From a virus: a DNA stretch of 39,772 nt. The stretch spans positions 1-39,772 of IMG/VR virus record IMGVR_UViG_3300017917_001531; one strand, written 5' to 3'. The first letter of the stretch is position 1. Each line of letters starts with the position of its first letter. Positions 14,915 through 22,439 of this stretch are shown piece after piece. The notes beneath the pieces are model-generated. The model was not told the origin of the DNA. It saw nothing but the letters and a program-made list of their open reading frames with translations, and did not search any database. Both the position numbers and the translations under genes were made by a program.

Positions 14915-14935
14915 AACCCTACAGGATGTAAGGTT
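14915..14935 (-). terminator. Hairpin terminator overlapping the stop of the nuclease-like gene
   Basis: On the minus strand AACCTTACA and TGTAGGGTT pair over nine positions (one G-U) around a three-base loop, followed by ATTAATT. The hairpin overlaps the stop codon at 14934 and is followed at once by the promoter at 14909. The U-tract is poor, so it may be a weak terminator. Its stem resembles the perfect hairpin at 32518-32538. Confidence 0.5.
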
Positions 14936-16145
14936 ATTTCAACCCGAAAGCACCGACTAGCCCCTTGTGTGGACCACTAGAACTCTTGACTGTGAAAGTA
15001 GCAGCGTTACCGATCTTCCCTGTTTCTTTATTCTTACCTTTAATAACTACAGTAGTACCACCATTATGAACAGCATGTAACCCTTCAAATTTATCTAAAT
15101 GATTATCTGCTAAACTATGAGATGGTTTTACTACGGATTCTGCAGACCCATCATTTTTAACTTTACTATGAGCAACAGAATGCGGGATATGAGTTTTAGC
15201 AGACACGTGGTCACGAACAACATCACGAAGTTTTGCGTCATCATACTTAGTTAAACCAGAAGCAAAATGTTTTGCTACTGCTTTCTTTGATTCTAATGAA
15301 GAAGACTCTGCTTGTGCCGCACGTGTAGATGCTTGGTGTAAAAATACTTCTGGGTGTTTGTGTGTATCGTGGGCTTTGATGAACGTGGATAAGTGATCGT
15401 GCATTATCTTATTTTTCTTGCTCAATGTTTTACCAGTATCAACCAAAGACTGTAAACGAGAGTGTTCTTGTTTAGCTTTTTCAATACCCATCTTATCAAT
15501 TTTATATTGTATATTTTTCTGATCAGCGCTGCCATTATATCCTAGTCTATCCATACTTTCATGGTGACTATCAGTTAATCTCTTTAAAGAACCAGATTCT
15601 ATGTTTGCTGTCTTTTCCATAGAATCTAATCCTGGATTGCGATAGTTTGGTTCCTGAGAACCATACTTAGCAGACACGCCATGATGACCAACAACTTTGC
15701 CATCTTTGTGTAATGTAAGTATTAAGTCAGCGTTAGAGTTAACATCTCTAACACCAGTTGTCTTTTCATGATCACCAGCTTTAGTTGGTTTATCTGGATT
15801 AGAAGTCCAGTGGACATTACCAATACTAGTACCTTTACCAAGATGTCCTTGATCATGTAAATGTTTCACTAGTGCTGCCGCAGTTTGCTTAGCATGAGAG
15901 TCAATTTCAGCATATGCAGCATCGCCAATTTTCTTTTTTAATCTATCATGAACTTGAATTGGTGTTCCAGCGTGTTCATCGTTTTCAGATTCAGAACGGT
16001 GGTGATCTGGTAGACGAGTTTCTGGGTGCAGATATTTAGAAAGAAGTAGTTCGTGTAACTTACCTTTATCATCAGATTCTACTTCTGACGATAATGCTTT
16101 CTCGATTAATAATTCTTCTTTTAAAAATGTCTTAAATTTTAACAT
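14934..16145 (-). CDS. Candidate capsid-targeted protein with a nuclease-like core
   Basis: 403 residues from ATG 16145, with GAGG five bases upstream. It begins MLKFKTFLKEELL, the best match here to the capsid-targeting pattern. The central segment NADLILTLHKDGK...GVSAKYG (Asp 140, Ser 158, Lys 160) with an upstream Glu 32 in KGKLHELLLSKYL recalls the PD-(D/E)xK restriction-endonuclease core, although the usual Asp/Glu before the Lys is Ser. The remainder is His/Lys-rich and helical. The gene next to it encodes a clearer PD-(D/E)xK protein, which supports but does not prove nuclease function. Alternatively this is a DNA-binding internal protein. Confidence 0.6.
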   Translation of the reverse strand: MLKFKTFLKEELLIEKALSSEVESDDKGKLHELLLSKYLHPETRLPDHHRSESENDEHAGTPIQVHDRLKKKIGDAAYAEIDSHAKQTAAALVKHLHDQGHLGKGTSIGNVHWTSNPDKPTKAGDHEKTTGVRDVNSNADLILTLHKDGKVVGHHGVSAKYGSQEPNYRNPGLDSMEKTANIESGSLKRLTDSHHESMDRLGYNGSADQKNIQYKIDKMGIEKAKQEHSRLQSLVDTGKTLSKKNKIMHDHLSTFIKAHDTHKHPEVFLHQASTRAAQAESSSLESKKAVAKHFASGLTKYDDAKLRDVVRDHVSAKTHIPHSVAHSKVKNDGSAESVVKPSHSLADNHLDKFEGLHAVHNGGTTVVIKGKNKETGKIGNAATFTVKSSSGPHKGLVGAFGLK

Positions 16146-16147
16146 AC

Positions 16148-16876
16148 TTACCTCAAAAATGGATTGTCTTTTTTCGTTCCAGGTTTCAATGAGTATTTAC
16201 TTTCTGGCATTTTAGTTATCTTAATCTCTGCTTGTACTTCGTAGAAGTCTGAACGTGTTGCAACACGAACTTTAAAATCACCAAAGCCACTTAACAATGG
16301 AATGTTAGCACCCTTTGCTAATTGTAGTGGGTCTGCTTTGGATATTAAATAAAAATCATCACCAGCTTGCATATAGTATGCTGGTTCTTTTTTACCTTGA
16401 GTGTAATGATCTGTTACCAATTGTCCAAGATTGTAATTTTGTTGATTAGCAATATAACGATTTACATTTGGCTGAGAGAAATATTGCTTCATTACATCCA
16501 ACGGAACAGCACCATCTTCTTTTAACCCACCTTTTGTGGTTGGTATTTTTATCTTGTATGGTGGAATACCAGAATATGCGGCAATTTTATTGATAAACTC
16601 TCTAGAAAACGCTGATGCGTTTAGTATGTTAACAGCTTGTTTTGCAGCTGGAGTTGTATAGGTAGTTTTCCACTTACCATTAGAGAAATATACACGTGGA
16701 TTTGACAAGTTGTCTGTGTGGCTCATCTTGACTTCGAACCATGTATTAACTTGTTTGTACGATACTTTAACGTCAGCATACTCTGTGCTGACTGCTGGTC
16801 TAGTAGCAGTCACTCCAGGTATCGAATTTATATACTTAGCAACATCGTGCTCGTATTTGTCTGATGCAGCGCTCAT
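16148..16876 (-). CDS. PD-(D/E)xK-type nuclease-like protein
   Basis: 242 residues. Near the N-terminus Glu 9 (KYEHDVAKYI), Asp 35 (STEYADVKV) and Glu 48-Val-Lys 50 (TWFEVKMS) reproduce the E...D...ExK catalytic pattern of restriction-endonuclease-fold enzymes, with the expected beta strands around them. The C-terminal half (about 110-242) is not recognised and might recognise DNA or a partner. It is followed two bases later by the capsid-targeted nuclease-like gene. The substrate is unknown; roles could be host DNA breakdown, packaging or attack on competing phage DNA. A late-type motif precedes it at 16907-16914. Confidence 0.65.
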   Translation of the reverse strand: MSAASDKYEHDVAKYINSIPGVTATRPAVSTEYADVKVSYKQVNTWFEVKMSHTDNLSNPRVYFSNGKWKTTYTTPAAKQAVNILNASAFSREFINKIAAYSGIPPYKIKIPTTKGGLKEDGAVPLDVMKQYFSQPNVNRYIANQQNYNLGQLVTDHYTQGKKEPAYYMQAGDDFYLISKADPLQLAKGANIPLLSGFGDFKVRVATRSDFYEVQAEIKITKMPESKYSLKPGTKKDNPFLR

Positions 16877-16905
16877 TCACTTGCCCTATTAGTAAAAATT
16901 ACTAA

Positions 16906-17622
16906 TTATTTAGGACGTCGTGATGCTCTGATTAGTTTAGAATACTTACGATCCCACTTCATTACCTGATGTAGAAGTTTAGGTATAGCGTGGTTGTTTC
17001 TATAATCGTAGTTAAATGTACGAAGAATATAGTGTAAGGTTTTTGAGTCACGGCAGTATCTAGATCTTGCGATAAGATCTGATACTGGGATAGATGGTTT
17101 GTTTATTTTATAGTCGAGGTAAACACAATGAGCGTATGCTTGTATCTCATCGAACTCGGAAAGATAACGTCTTTCGGCGTCTTTTTTAGCAGACCCTACC
17201 TTTTTGTAAGGCATAACATAACGACTAGACTCGTCATATCTTCTGTCATATTGCATAAAGTGGATCAATTCATGCATCTCAACTTGGATTAGTTTAAATT
17301 TAAATCTTTCCCAAGTATCTCTGTCAAAGGAGAATGATTGAAAGTTATCTGTATAAATCTGCAAAATACACTGACGTGTTTCTGCGTTATATTCTCCACC
17401 AATTGCTATGTACTTCTGATAGACTTTGGCTTTAGACTTTTCTTTATGCCACTCTATCTTAGTACGCCATTTTTTAAAGTAATTAGCAAGACCGACCTCG
17501 TCATTAACATAATTGTCTAGGTCTCGCCATACTTTTGCTGGGATGAATGTGGCTCTAAATGGACGCTCTTTAAAATTAAGCATATCCATCCAGTCGAAAT
17601 TAGCGTTTTCTAGGAACTGCAT
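16906..17622 (-). CDS. HExxH zinc metallopeptidase-like protein
   Basis: 238 residues. HELIH at 117-121 is a zinc metallopeptidase signature, and SEFDEIQAYAH (Glu 156/159) lies about 36 residues downstream, where gluzincins place their third zinc ligand. The surroundings are charged and aromatic (RFKFKLIQVEMHELIHFMQYDRRYD). There is no signal peptide, so it should act in the cytoplasm or in the virion. A processing, host-directed or tail-associated role is possible; substrate unknown. It begins 24 bases after the P-loop kinase gene. The basic C-terminus (KWDRKYSKLIRASRRPK) may bind nucleic acid. Confidence 0.7.
   Translation of the reverse strand: MQFLENANFDWMDMLNFKERPFRATFIPAKVWRDLDNYVNDEVGLANYFKKWRTKIEWHKEKSKAKVYQKYIAIGGEYNAETRQCILQIYTDNFQSFSFDRDTWERFKFKLIQVEMHELIHFMQYDRRYDESSRYVMPYKKVGSAKKDAERRYLSEFDEIQAYAHCVYLDYKINKPSIPVSDLIARSRYCRDSKTLHYILRTFNYDYRNNHAIPKLLHQVMKWDRKYSKLIRASRRPK
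16907..16914 (-). promoter_or_regulatory. Late-promoter-like motif CCTAAATA
   Basis: CCTAAATA on the minus strand, 31 bases upstream of the start at 16876 and overlapping the last codons of the metallopeptidase gene. An AT-rich inverted repeat (ATTAGTAA with TTACTAAT, 16888-16906) lies between the motif and the start and would form a leader hairpin. Confidence 0.4.
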
Positions 17623-17646
17623 TTTACATCCCAGAAAATTCTAGCA

Positions 17647-18270
17647 TCACTGGACTAGCTGCTTCTCCAGAAATGCAAGAACTTTCCCCTGCTCCTCTAA
17701 GTTAGTATTATTAAACTCAGTAATATAGGGCATCAGTTCAAAATTTGATAGTAAGTTACTATATTTAGTTTCTCTACCTTTTAGGAAGGTCTCAGACTGG
17801 TCTGAGCCACGATCCTTGTAACGCTGCTCGAGGATAGATTTCGGAGCCTTTAGGAAGATTACATGTAAGTCCGTATTCTCTAACCCCATAACGAACTCTA
17901 AGAAAGACTGATTAAAGATTCTGTCTCCTTCGAACAGGATATTAGACTGGCATTCTTTAACAAATTCTTGGGCGATTGGCTGGACTGCCATAGAAAGACG
18001 ATCGGTTCCAGCAAAGGTTTCACCGTCTTCATACTTACCCAAGATGTACAAGTCTAGCTCTTTACAATACAGTGCGGGTAACATTTTCTTTGGTTCTACT
18101 TTTTCCCATGTATGGTTCTCCATAAACTTACGGAAAAGAGTAGTCTTACCTGTTCCTGGACTACCACCAACAGCTACAATCTTTTTGATAGTAGGGATAA
18201 CTGCTTTCTGCTGATCTGCTTTAATAACCTTAATAAAGATTTGATCTTGCACACCAAACGTATCATGCAT
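17647..18270 (-). CDS. P-loop kinase-like protein
   Basis: 207 residues from ATG 18270, chosen for AAGGA upstream; a frame to 18360 overlaps the preceding gene heavily. Walker A is GGSPGTGKTT (about 35-44). NILFEGDRIF acts like a Walker B/Asp region, and KAPKSILEQRYKDRG resembles the Arg-rich LID of small-molecule and nucleotide kinases. The length suits a nucleoside/nucleotide kinase-like enzyme. The substrate cannot be fixed by eye. It lies downstream of the hypermodification cluster, so a modified-base kinase is conceivable but unsupported. It overlaps the upstream stop by eight bases. Confidence 0.7.
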   Translation of the reverse strand: MHDTFGVQDQIFIKVIKADQQKAVIPTIKKIVAVGGSPGTGKTTLFRKFMENHTWEKVEPKKMLPALYCKELDLYILGKYEDGETFAGTDRLSMAVQPIAQEFVKECQSNILFEGDRIFNQSFLEFVMGLENTDLHVIFLKAPKSILEQRYKDRGSDQSETFLKGRETKYSNLLSNFELMPYITEFNNTNLEEQGKVLAFLEKQLVQ

Positions 18271-18718
18271 TTTTAATTTCCTTAATAAATTCTTTAAGTT
18301 CTTGCTCAGTAAAACACCAGACTCTTCCAATGAAATGATGCACATCTGTATCTTTGTCATGCTTTTTAGTGAAGGTAGTTTTCTTCACTATATCTCTTGC
18401 AACATTTTTAGCCAAATTTTCTTTAATCTCATTAGCGTAGTCTGGAGCAACTTCTTTTAACTTCATTAACTCTTGCTCTTGAACTTTGTGATCTACTGTA
18501 ACACGATTCATAATCCATTTCTCAAGCAAGTCTTCAATACTATCATTACTTAAAGTATCAATACTTGAAATACCGCTAGTGGTTATTGTGTTTAGTGTGC
18601 CATACATAGTTGATCCAGTAGAAACAGTGACAGCACCAGATGCCGTCATGATTTTCAACTCTTCGTCTTGCATAGTAAATTCTCCAATAGGCATATCTAA
18701 AATATCATCAGGGTTCAT
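18263..18718 (-). CDS. Conserved T4-like phage protein, unknown function
   Basis: 151 residues. The N-terminal part is acidic (MNPDDILDMPIGEFTMQDEE), followed by a Ser/Thr-rich stretch (ASGAVTVSTGSTMYGTLNTIT) and a helical C-terminal half (MKLKEVAPDYANEIKENL, FTEQELKEFIKEI). I recognise no function. It overlaps the amino:DNA-transferase-like gene upstream by four bases (ATGA) and the kinase gene downstream, so it is translated with them and may be a small partner protein. Confidence 0.65.
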   Translation of the reverse strand: MNPDDILDMPIGEFTMQDEELKIMTASGAVTVSTGSTMYGTLNTITTSGISSIDTLSNDSIEDLLEKWIMNRVTVDHKVQEQELMKLKEVAPDYANEIKENLAKNVARDIVKKTTFTKKHDKDTDVHHFIGRVWCFTEQELKEFIKEIKNA

Positions 18719-19734
18719 GTAAACATCTCCAATCCCATTAGGGGTTTTTCTTCATCATCAAACATCCATTCTAAATTCTCTATCTTACCAGTGTTAACAA
18801 AAGAAGAAAATCTATCTTTGTCTATACCCCTATCATGATCTAGTCGCAAGTCGATTGTTTCGTTTCTGGCTTGCCACAGCACATCCCAATCAATACCGTA
18901 CCATCCATCACTCTGAGCCATTTTAATTTCTTCAGCCTGACGATCGAGGTAGTAACCAAGATAGCGACCATGATGTTCTCTAAATATTTTTTTATAAGAA
19001 CACAAACATGTTTCCATAGTAAAGAAATCAACTTGATCTTTTAGTCTGGGAAACCTGTCTTTTGTTTCTTCCAAAATGGCGCTTGCTTCTCGCTCAAGAT
19101 CCAAATACTCTCTTGTACTAAGTTTTCTATCATAATCGTCATCTTTGCCGAGGGCAAGAAGTAATCCATTACGATGAGAACGGGAACCATCAAAATCGCT
19201 AAGCATGAGAGAAGTAGGTTCAACCCGAATGCCAGCAGTATGGCGCAGATGCTGAATATAAAACCAAGTGGAGTAACGACCAAATTTATGAAGGCTAGTT
19301 TTAATGCTCGTCCACAGATTGTCAAAGTTCTCTTTTTCGTTGGTTCCATAATAACTCTCCAAAGTTTCACGTTGTGATCTATTTCCAATAAATTTTTGGT
19401 ATGATTCAAACATAGCAGGCAGATGCCCCTTGTTCCATTTTGTATCTGTTTGATAACGAAGACGTTTGTAGTTAGTAGCATTCCACTGCGTAGTTCTATC
19501 TACTGTAGCCAATTCAAAGTCTGGAAATTCATTCATAAGAACCCAAGCTGTTGGTAACTGATACGTATTACCATAAAGCCAAGCTAACCAAAGACGTTGT
19601 TCATCATTGTGCTCATATCTTTTATGCAGATAGTTGGTACACCAAACTGCTGGATCACAATCATCATATTGTAACGACCATGCATACCAACGAATAAATG
19701 CTTCTCTGCGATTTTGTTTTAAACGATAATCCAT
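18715..19734 (-). CDS. Amino:DNA-transferase / thymine-pyrophosphorylase-like protein of DNA hypermodification
   Basis: 339 residues. The sequence, with RWYAWSLQYDDCDPAVWCTNYL, RLWLAWLYGNTYQLPTAWV, KFGRYSTWFYIQHLRHTAG and GSRSHRNGLLLALGKDD, resembles the helical family described bioinformatically as amino:DNA transferases or alpha-glutamyl/putrescinyl-thymine pyrophosphorylases. These are thought to replace an activated group on a 5-hydroxymethylated pyrimidine with an amine or amino acid. The assignment is from memory of the motif pattern. It ends EKPLMGLEMFT, possibly a clamp-binding tail. Its start overlaps the upstream GNAT-like stop by one base, within an unbroken run with the amidotransferase and TET/JBP-like genes. 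Confidence 0.6.
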   Translation of the reverse strand: MDYRLKQNRREAFIRWYAWSLQYDDCDPAVWCTNYLHKRYEHNDEQRLWLAWLYGNTYQLPTAWVLMNEFPDFELATVDRTTQWNATNYKRLRYQTDTKWNKGHLPAMFESYQKFIGNRSQRETLESYYGTNEKENFDNLWTSIKTSLHKFGRYSTWFYIQHLRHTAGIRVEPTSLMLSDFDGSRSHRNGLLLALGKDDDYDRKLSTREYLDLEREASAILEETKDRFPRLKDQVDFFTMETCLCSYKKIFREHHGRYLGYYLDRQAEEIKMAQSDGWYGIDWDVLWQARNETIDLRLDHDRGIDKDRFSSFVNTGKIENLEWMFDDEEKPLMGLEMFT

Positions 19735-20375
19735 TATACTAAAAATTCTTCAAGTGATGGTTGTTCCATCAGTGCGTCACGTAACCATGCAGAACCAACT
19801 GCATCAATAGCAGCTTGGGTCTTAGCTTTCTTTTTAGCACCCCACTTGTATGATTCAAGAGATTCAGTACGGAATTGCTCACGTGCTTTGTAAGGTGGTA
19901 ATGCTTGCAGTGGATTTACGATGGCGTTGTTTCTGTAGGCAATTTGCTCGGCTCTCGTAGGAAATAGTGGTTGGTCACTTCTAAGAGAGCCTGTTGGATC
20001 GACTGCCCAGAAGATGAGACCATTTTTATTGTGCCACGTAACGGAAGTTGGAGTACATGAGATTTTAAGTCGTTGAGACTTTCTTTCTTCGACTGCGTAT
20101 TTGATCCATGCATCCCAGCATTTACTTGCATATCCATTTCCTTCTTTACCTTCAAGTGTAACAATTTCATATAGGTTAGCATAACCATCACGATTATGTG
20201 TCGCAAAGATTAGCGAAACAATCTCACCATTATCTTCATAAGCCATTGGTGGTGCTTTGTCATAGTTGTGAAAGCGATACCACAATGAATGTGCAGCCGA
20301 CAAGAACTTTGTGTTCTTGCCAGCTGGACTGTTTTTAATTAACTCTTCAACTCTTGTTGAATTAACGAATAGCAT
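19734..20375 (-). CDS. GNAT-like acyltransferase in the DNA hypermodification cluster
   Basis: 213 residues from ATG 20375; an ATG at 20399 is possible, and the ribosome site is weak for both. ANLYEIVTLEGKEGNGYASKCWDAWIKYAVEE carries the beta4/alpha3 pattern of GNAT enzymes, in which a Gly-x-Gly-x-Ala/Ser loop binds the acyl-CoA pyrophosphate; SVTWHNKNGLIFW would be the following strand and helix. GNATs transfer acyl groups to amines. Next to genes predicted to place an amine on DNA, it may acylate the modified base. The C-terminus MEQPSLEEFLV resembles the polymerase and dioxygenase tails. It overlaps the amidotransferase stop by 14 bases. Confidence 0.65.
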   Translation of the reverse strand: MLFVNSTRVEELIKNSPAGKNTKFLSAAHSLWYRFHNYDKAPPMAYEDNGEIVSLIFATHNRDGYANLYEIVTLEGKEGNGYASKCWDAWIKYAVEERKSQRLKISCTPTSVTWHNKNGLIFWAVDPTGSLRSDQPLFPTRAEQIAYRNNAIVNPLQALPPYKAREQFRTESLESYKWGAKKKAKTQAAIDAVGSAWLRDALMEQPSLEEFLV

Positions 20376-21066
20376 GCTGATAATCCACGGCATCTGCAAC
20401 TTCGACTTTCTCGATCATCATTGAGAGATACTCATCAAATGTTACATAGTGATTCATAACAACTTCAATAGGCATACCACCAACGTGTGCACGACTAGCA
20501 ATATCCCCAGTAGAAGTAATTATACACCCATTTAGGATGGAAGACAAATATAATGGTCGTTTTCCATTACGATAGAAACGAATCTTGCGATCTCTATGCA
20601 ACTCTACCACGCCCATGGACATATGAGCGAACTCACGTAGTGGGTCATTAGAATGTAAGACTAACTCGCTATCATTCTTTGTAATGCAATCATAACCATA
20701 TTTGTCTTTCCAATTCTCTGGCAGTTCTTGTGTGATCACTCCATTATGTACTATTGATTTTTCAGTACGATTCATTGGCTGATTATACTCAAGATCGCTG
20801 GTTGAATAACGACAGTGTCCGATTAAATAAAGATTACCATCATCAGCAACCATACTTGATAGGTTGTCATCGTGTAGATGTTTATCAACAAACTGGTCAG
20901 CTGGAATTGGCTCTTTGATAGTTTCAATACCAGATGACCATTTCGGTAAGAATGATATACCTGTAGCATGCATACCACGAATCTTAGACTCGTGGAATAC
21001 ACGACGGATCATAGCAAAGTCCTGCTTAGATGGTTGTTGCAGGATAGAACCAATTACGGCGCACAT
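20362..21066 (-). CDS. Class II glutamine amidotransferase domain protein
   Basis: 234 residues. Class II (Ntn-type) amidotransferases release ammonia from glutamine with an N-terminal cysteine; here Cys 2 follows the start Met (MCAVIGSILQ), as required. Other family residues are present: GMHATGISF (31-39), HCRYST with Arg 86 for the glutamine carboxylate, and HNG (107-109) forming the oxyanion hole. No synthetase domain is fused, so the ammonia must go to a separate protein. The next genes (GNAT-like and amino:DNA-transferase-like) make a DNA-base amidation or amination role likely. It overlaps the dioxygenase stop by one base. Confidence 0.8.
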   Translation of the reverse strand: MCAVIGSILQQPSKQDFAMIRRVFHESKIRGMHATGISFLPKWSSGIETIKEPIPADQFVDKHLHDDNLSSMVADDGNLYLIGHCRYSTSDLEYNQPMNRTEKSIVHNGVITQELPENWKDKYGYDCITKNDSELVLHSNDPLREFAHMSMGVVELHRDRKIRFYRNGKRPLYLSSILNGCIITSTGDIASRAHVGGMPIEVVMNHYVTFDEYLSMMIEKVEVADAVDYQHAIR

Positions 21067-22430
21067 TATCCAAAAAATTCCTCTAGTGAAGTATTGGCTG
21101 CTTCTGGATGCATCTTTAGTAATTCTTCACGACCAACTTTTGCCTCACAGTAATCATACCACTCTTGTTCATCCCACATCCCAGGACTTACGCCATTCCA
21201 CAGATGACGATCTGTACCATCTTCATGTTTATGTCCTGGATGGTTCTTATTAAGTCTACGTGACTCAACATATTCACGACGGCAGTCTTCGTATGCTTTG
21301 CTACCAAGCTGTAACATGTTCTCACGGAAATAACAAACCAAGGACACACGCTCTGCTTCTTCGTCAAGAAGTTCGATCGGAGTATTACCGTGCATAACTT
21401 CGTGATTGTTAATCAACAGCAAGTCTCCAGGACGTACATTAACAGCAACACGATACTCTGGTGCGATCAGATAACCACCCTTGTAGTTACCATTGTTAGA
21501 TAGAACTAACAAGTTAGACAAACCAGTGTCCAAGTCACCAGCATCGTAGTGTGCTGCAGTACGGAATGTTTTATTCACAGTGATTGTAGTGAATGGGGTT
21601 CCAGGAACTAGGAATGCTGGATCAAGTTTCTTTGCAGCTTCCATCTGATTGTTAAAACGCCATGGAAGTAATTGTTTAAAACCTTTAGCCAAGTGTTGTA
21701 AGAATGGATAAGCCATCTTGAACTTGTCTGGGTTGTTAGCCGTATAAGATGTCGCACGACCATAAGGAATACGTGGATAACGATCGTACCAACCAGCGAT
21801 ACCTGACATGACACCATTTGCGTATGTAGTTTGGCAGATGTATTTCTGAACCATACGACGTGTTTCTTCTCGCTGATCTTCTGGTGACATACTTTTTGTT
21901 CGAGCAACCCAACGTTCGAAGTCGAACTCATCTTCTTTAACAGCCTGAATCGACCAGACGTTGTTCTTGTTAGATGGTTGTGCAGGTTTGTTCTTATGCG
22001 CAGCTTTGATCTCTTCAATAGGATCTGCACCGAATAGGTTTGACTTAGGATTGCTGAAGTAGTCAATCACATCAAACTCATAGTCTGTAACCCACTCACG
22101 ATTACCAAGTTTACCTTCACGTGGACCAGCAGCAATACCACGATTCTGTGTTTCAGTTGCTGCTTCTCTTAGCCCGAGGTATGCTTGCTCTTGCATTTCT
22201 TTTGAGAAGAAGTTCTTACGAAACTTAAAGATAATTTTCTTTTCGTCCATCCCCTTTTCGCAGGTATTACATTCATTAGTGCAAGCAACCTGAGTACCCA
22301 GATCACAATCTGGTGGTGCATATACATCGCAGTCTTCTTCAACTAGGATATCATAGTGTCTCTCATCAACAAACTGCCCCAATAAATGCGAAGCATCATA
22401 TTTTTGTTTTGCTACAATTACCTTTACCAT
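21066..22430 (-). CDS. TET/JBP-type 2OG-Fe(II) dioxygenase, probable DNA base hydroxylase
   Basis: 454 residues. The C-terminal catalytic part shows TFRTAAHYDAGD (Fe ligands His 294, Asp 296), a GNYKGGYLI strand, VRPGDLLLINNHEVMHGNT (distal His 347) and ERVSLVCYFREN (Arg 361 or 369 for 2-oxoglutarate). The long AHxDxGD...GL...GG pattern fits TET/JBP enzymes, which hydroxylate the 5-methyl group of thymine or 5-methylcytosine in DNA. Residues 34-57 hold five cysteines (Cys 34, 42, 50, 54, 57), a possible metal site. The protein ends ANTSLEEFFG, almost the polymerase tail. It lies ten bases after helicase gp41 and starts the modification cluster. Confidence 0.75.
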   Translation of the reverse strand: MVKVIVAKQKYDASHLLGQFVDERHYDILVEEDCDVYAPPDCDLGTQVACTNECNTCEKGMDEKKIIFKFRKNFFSKEMQEQAYLGLREAATETQNRGIAAGPREGKLGNREWVTDYEFDVIDYFSNPKSNLFGADPIEEIKAAHKNKPAQPSNKNNVWSIQAVKEDEFDFERWVARTKSMSPEDQREETRRMVQKYICQTTYANGVMSGIAGWYDRYPRIPYGRATSYTANNPDKFKMAYPFLQHLAKGFKQLLPWRFNNQMEAAKKLDPAFLVPGTPFTTITVNKTFRTAAHYDAGDLDTGLSNLLVLSNNGNYKGGYLIAPEYRVAVNVRPGDLLLINNHEVMHGNTPIELLDEEAERVSLVCYFRENMLQLGSKAYEDCRREYVESRRLNKNHPGHKHEDGTDRHLWNGVSPGMWDEQEWYDYCEAKVGREELLKMHPEAANTSLEEFFG

Positions 22431-22439
22431 ACAATCTCC

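Noticed and set aside
18840-19481. Minus-strand frames at 18840-19031 and 19041-19481, one strongly hydrophobic
   Set aside because: They lie in other frames of the amino:DNA-transferase-like gene, with no ribosome site, and would require two overlapping real genes.
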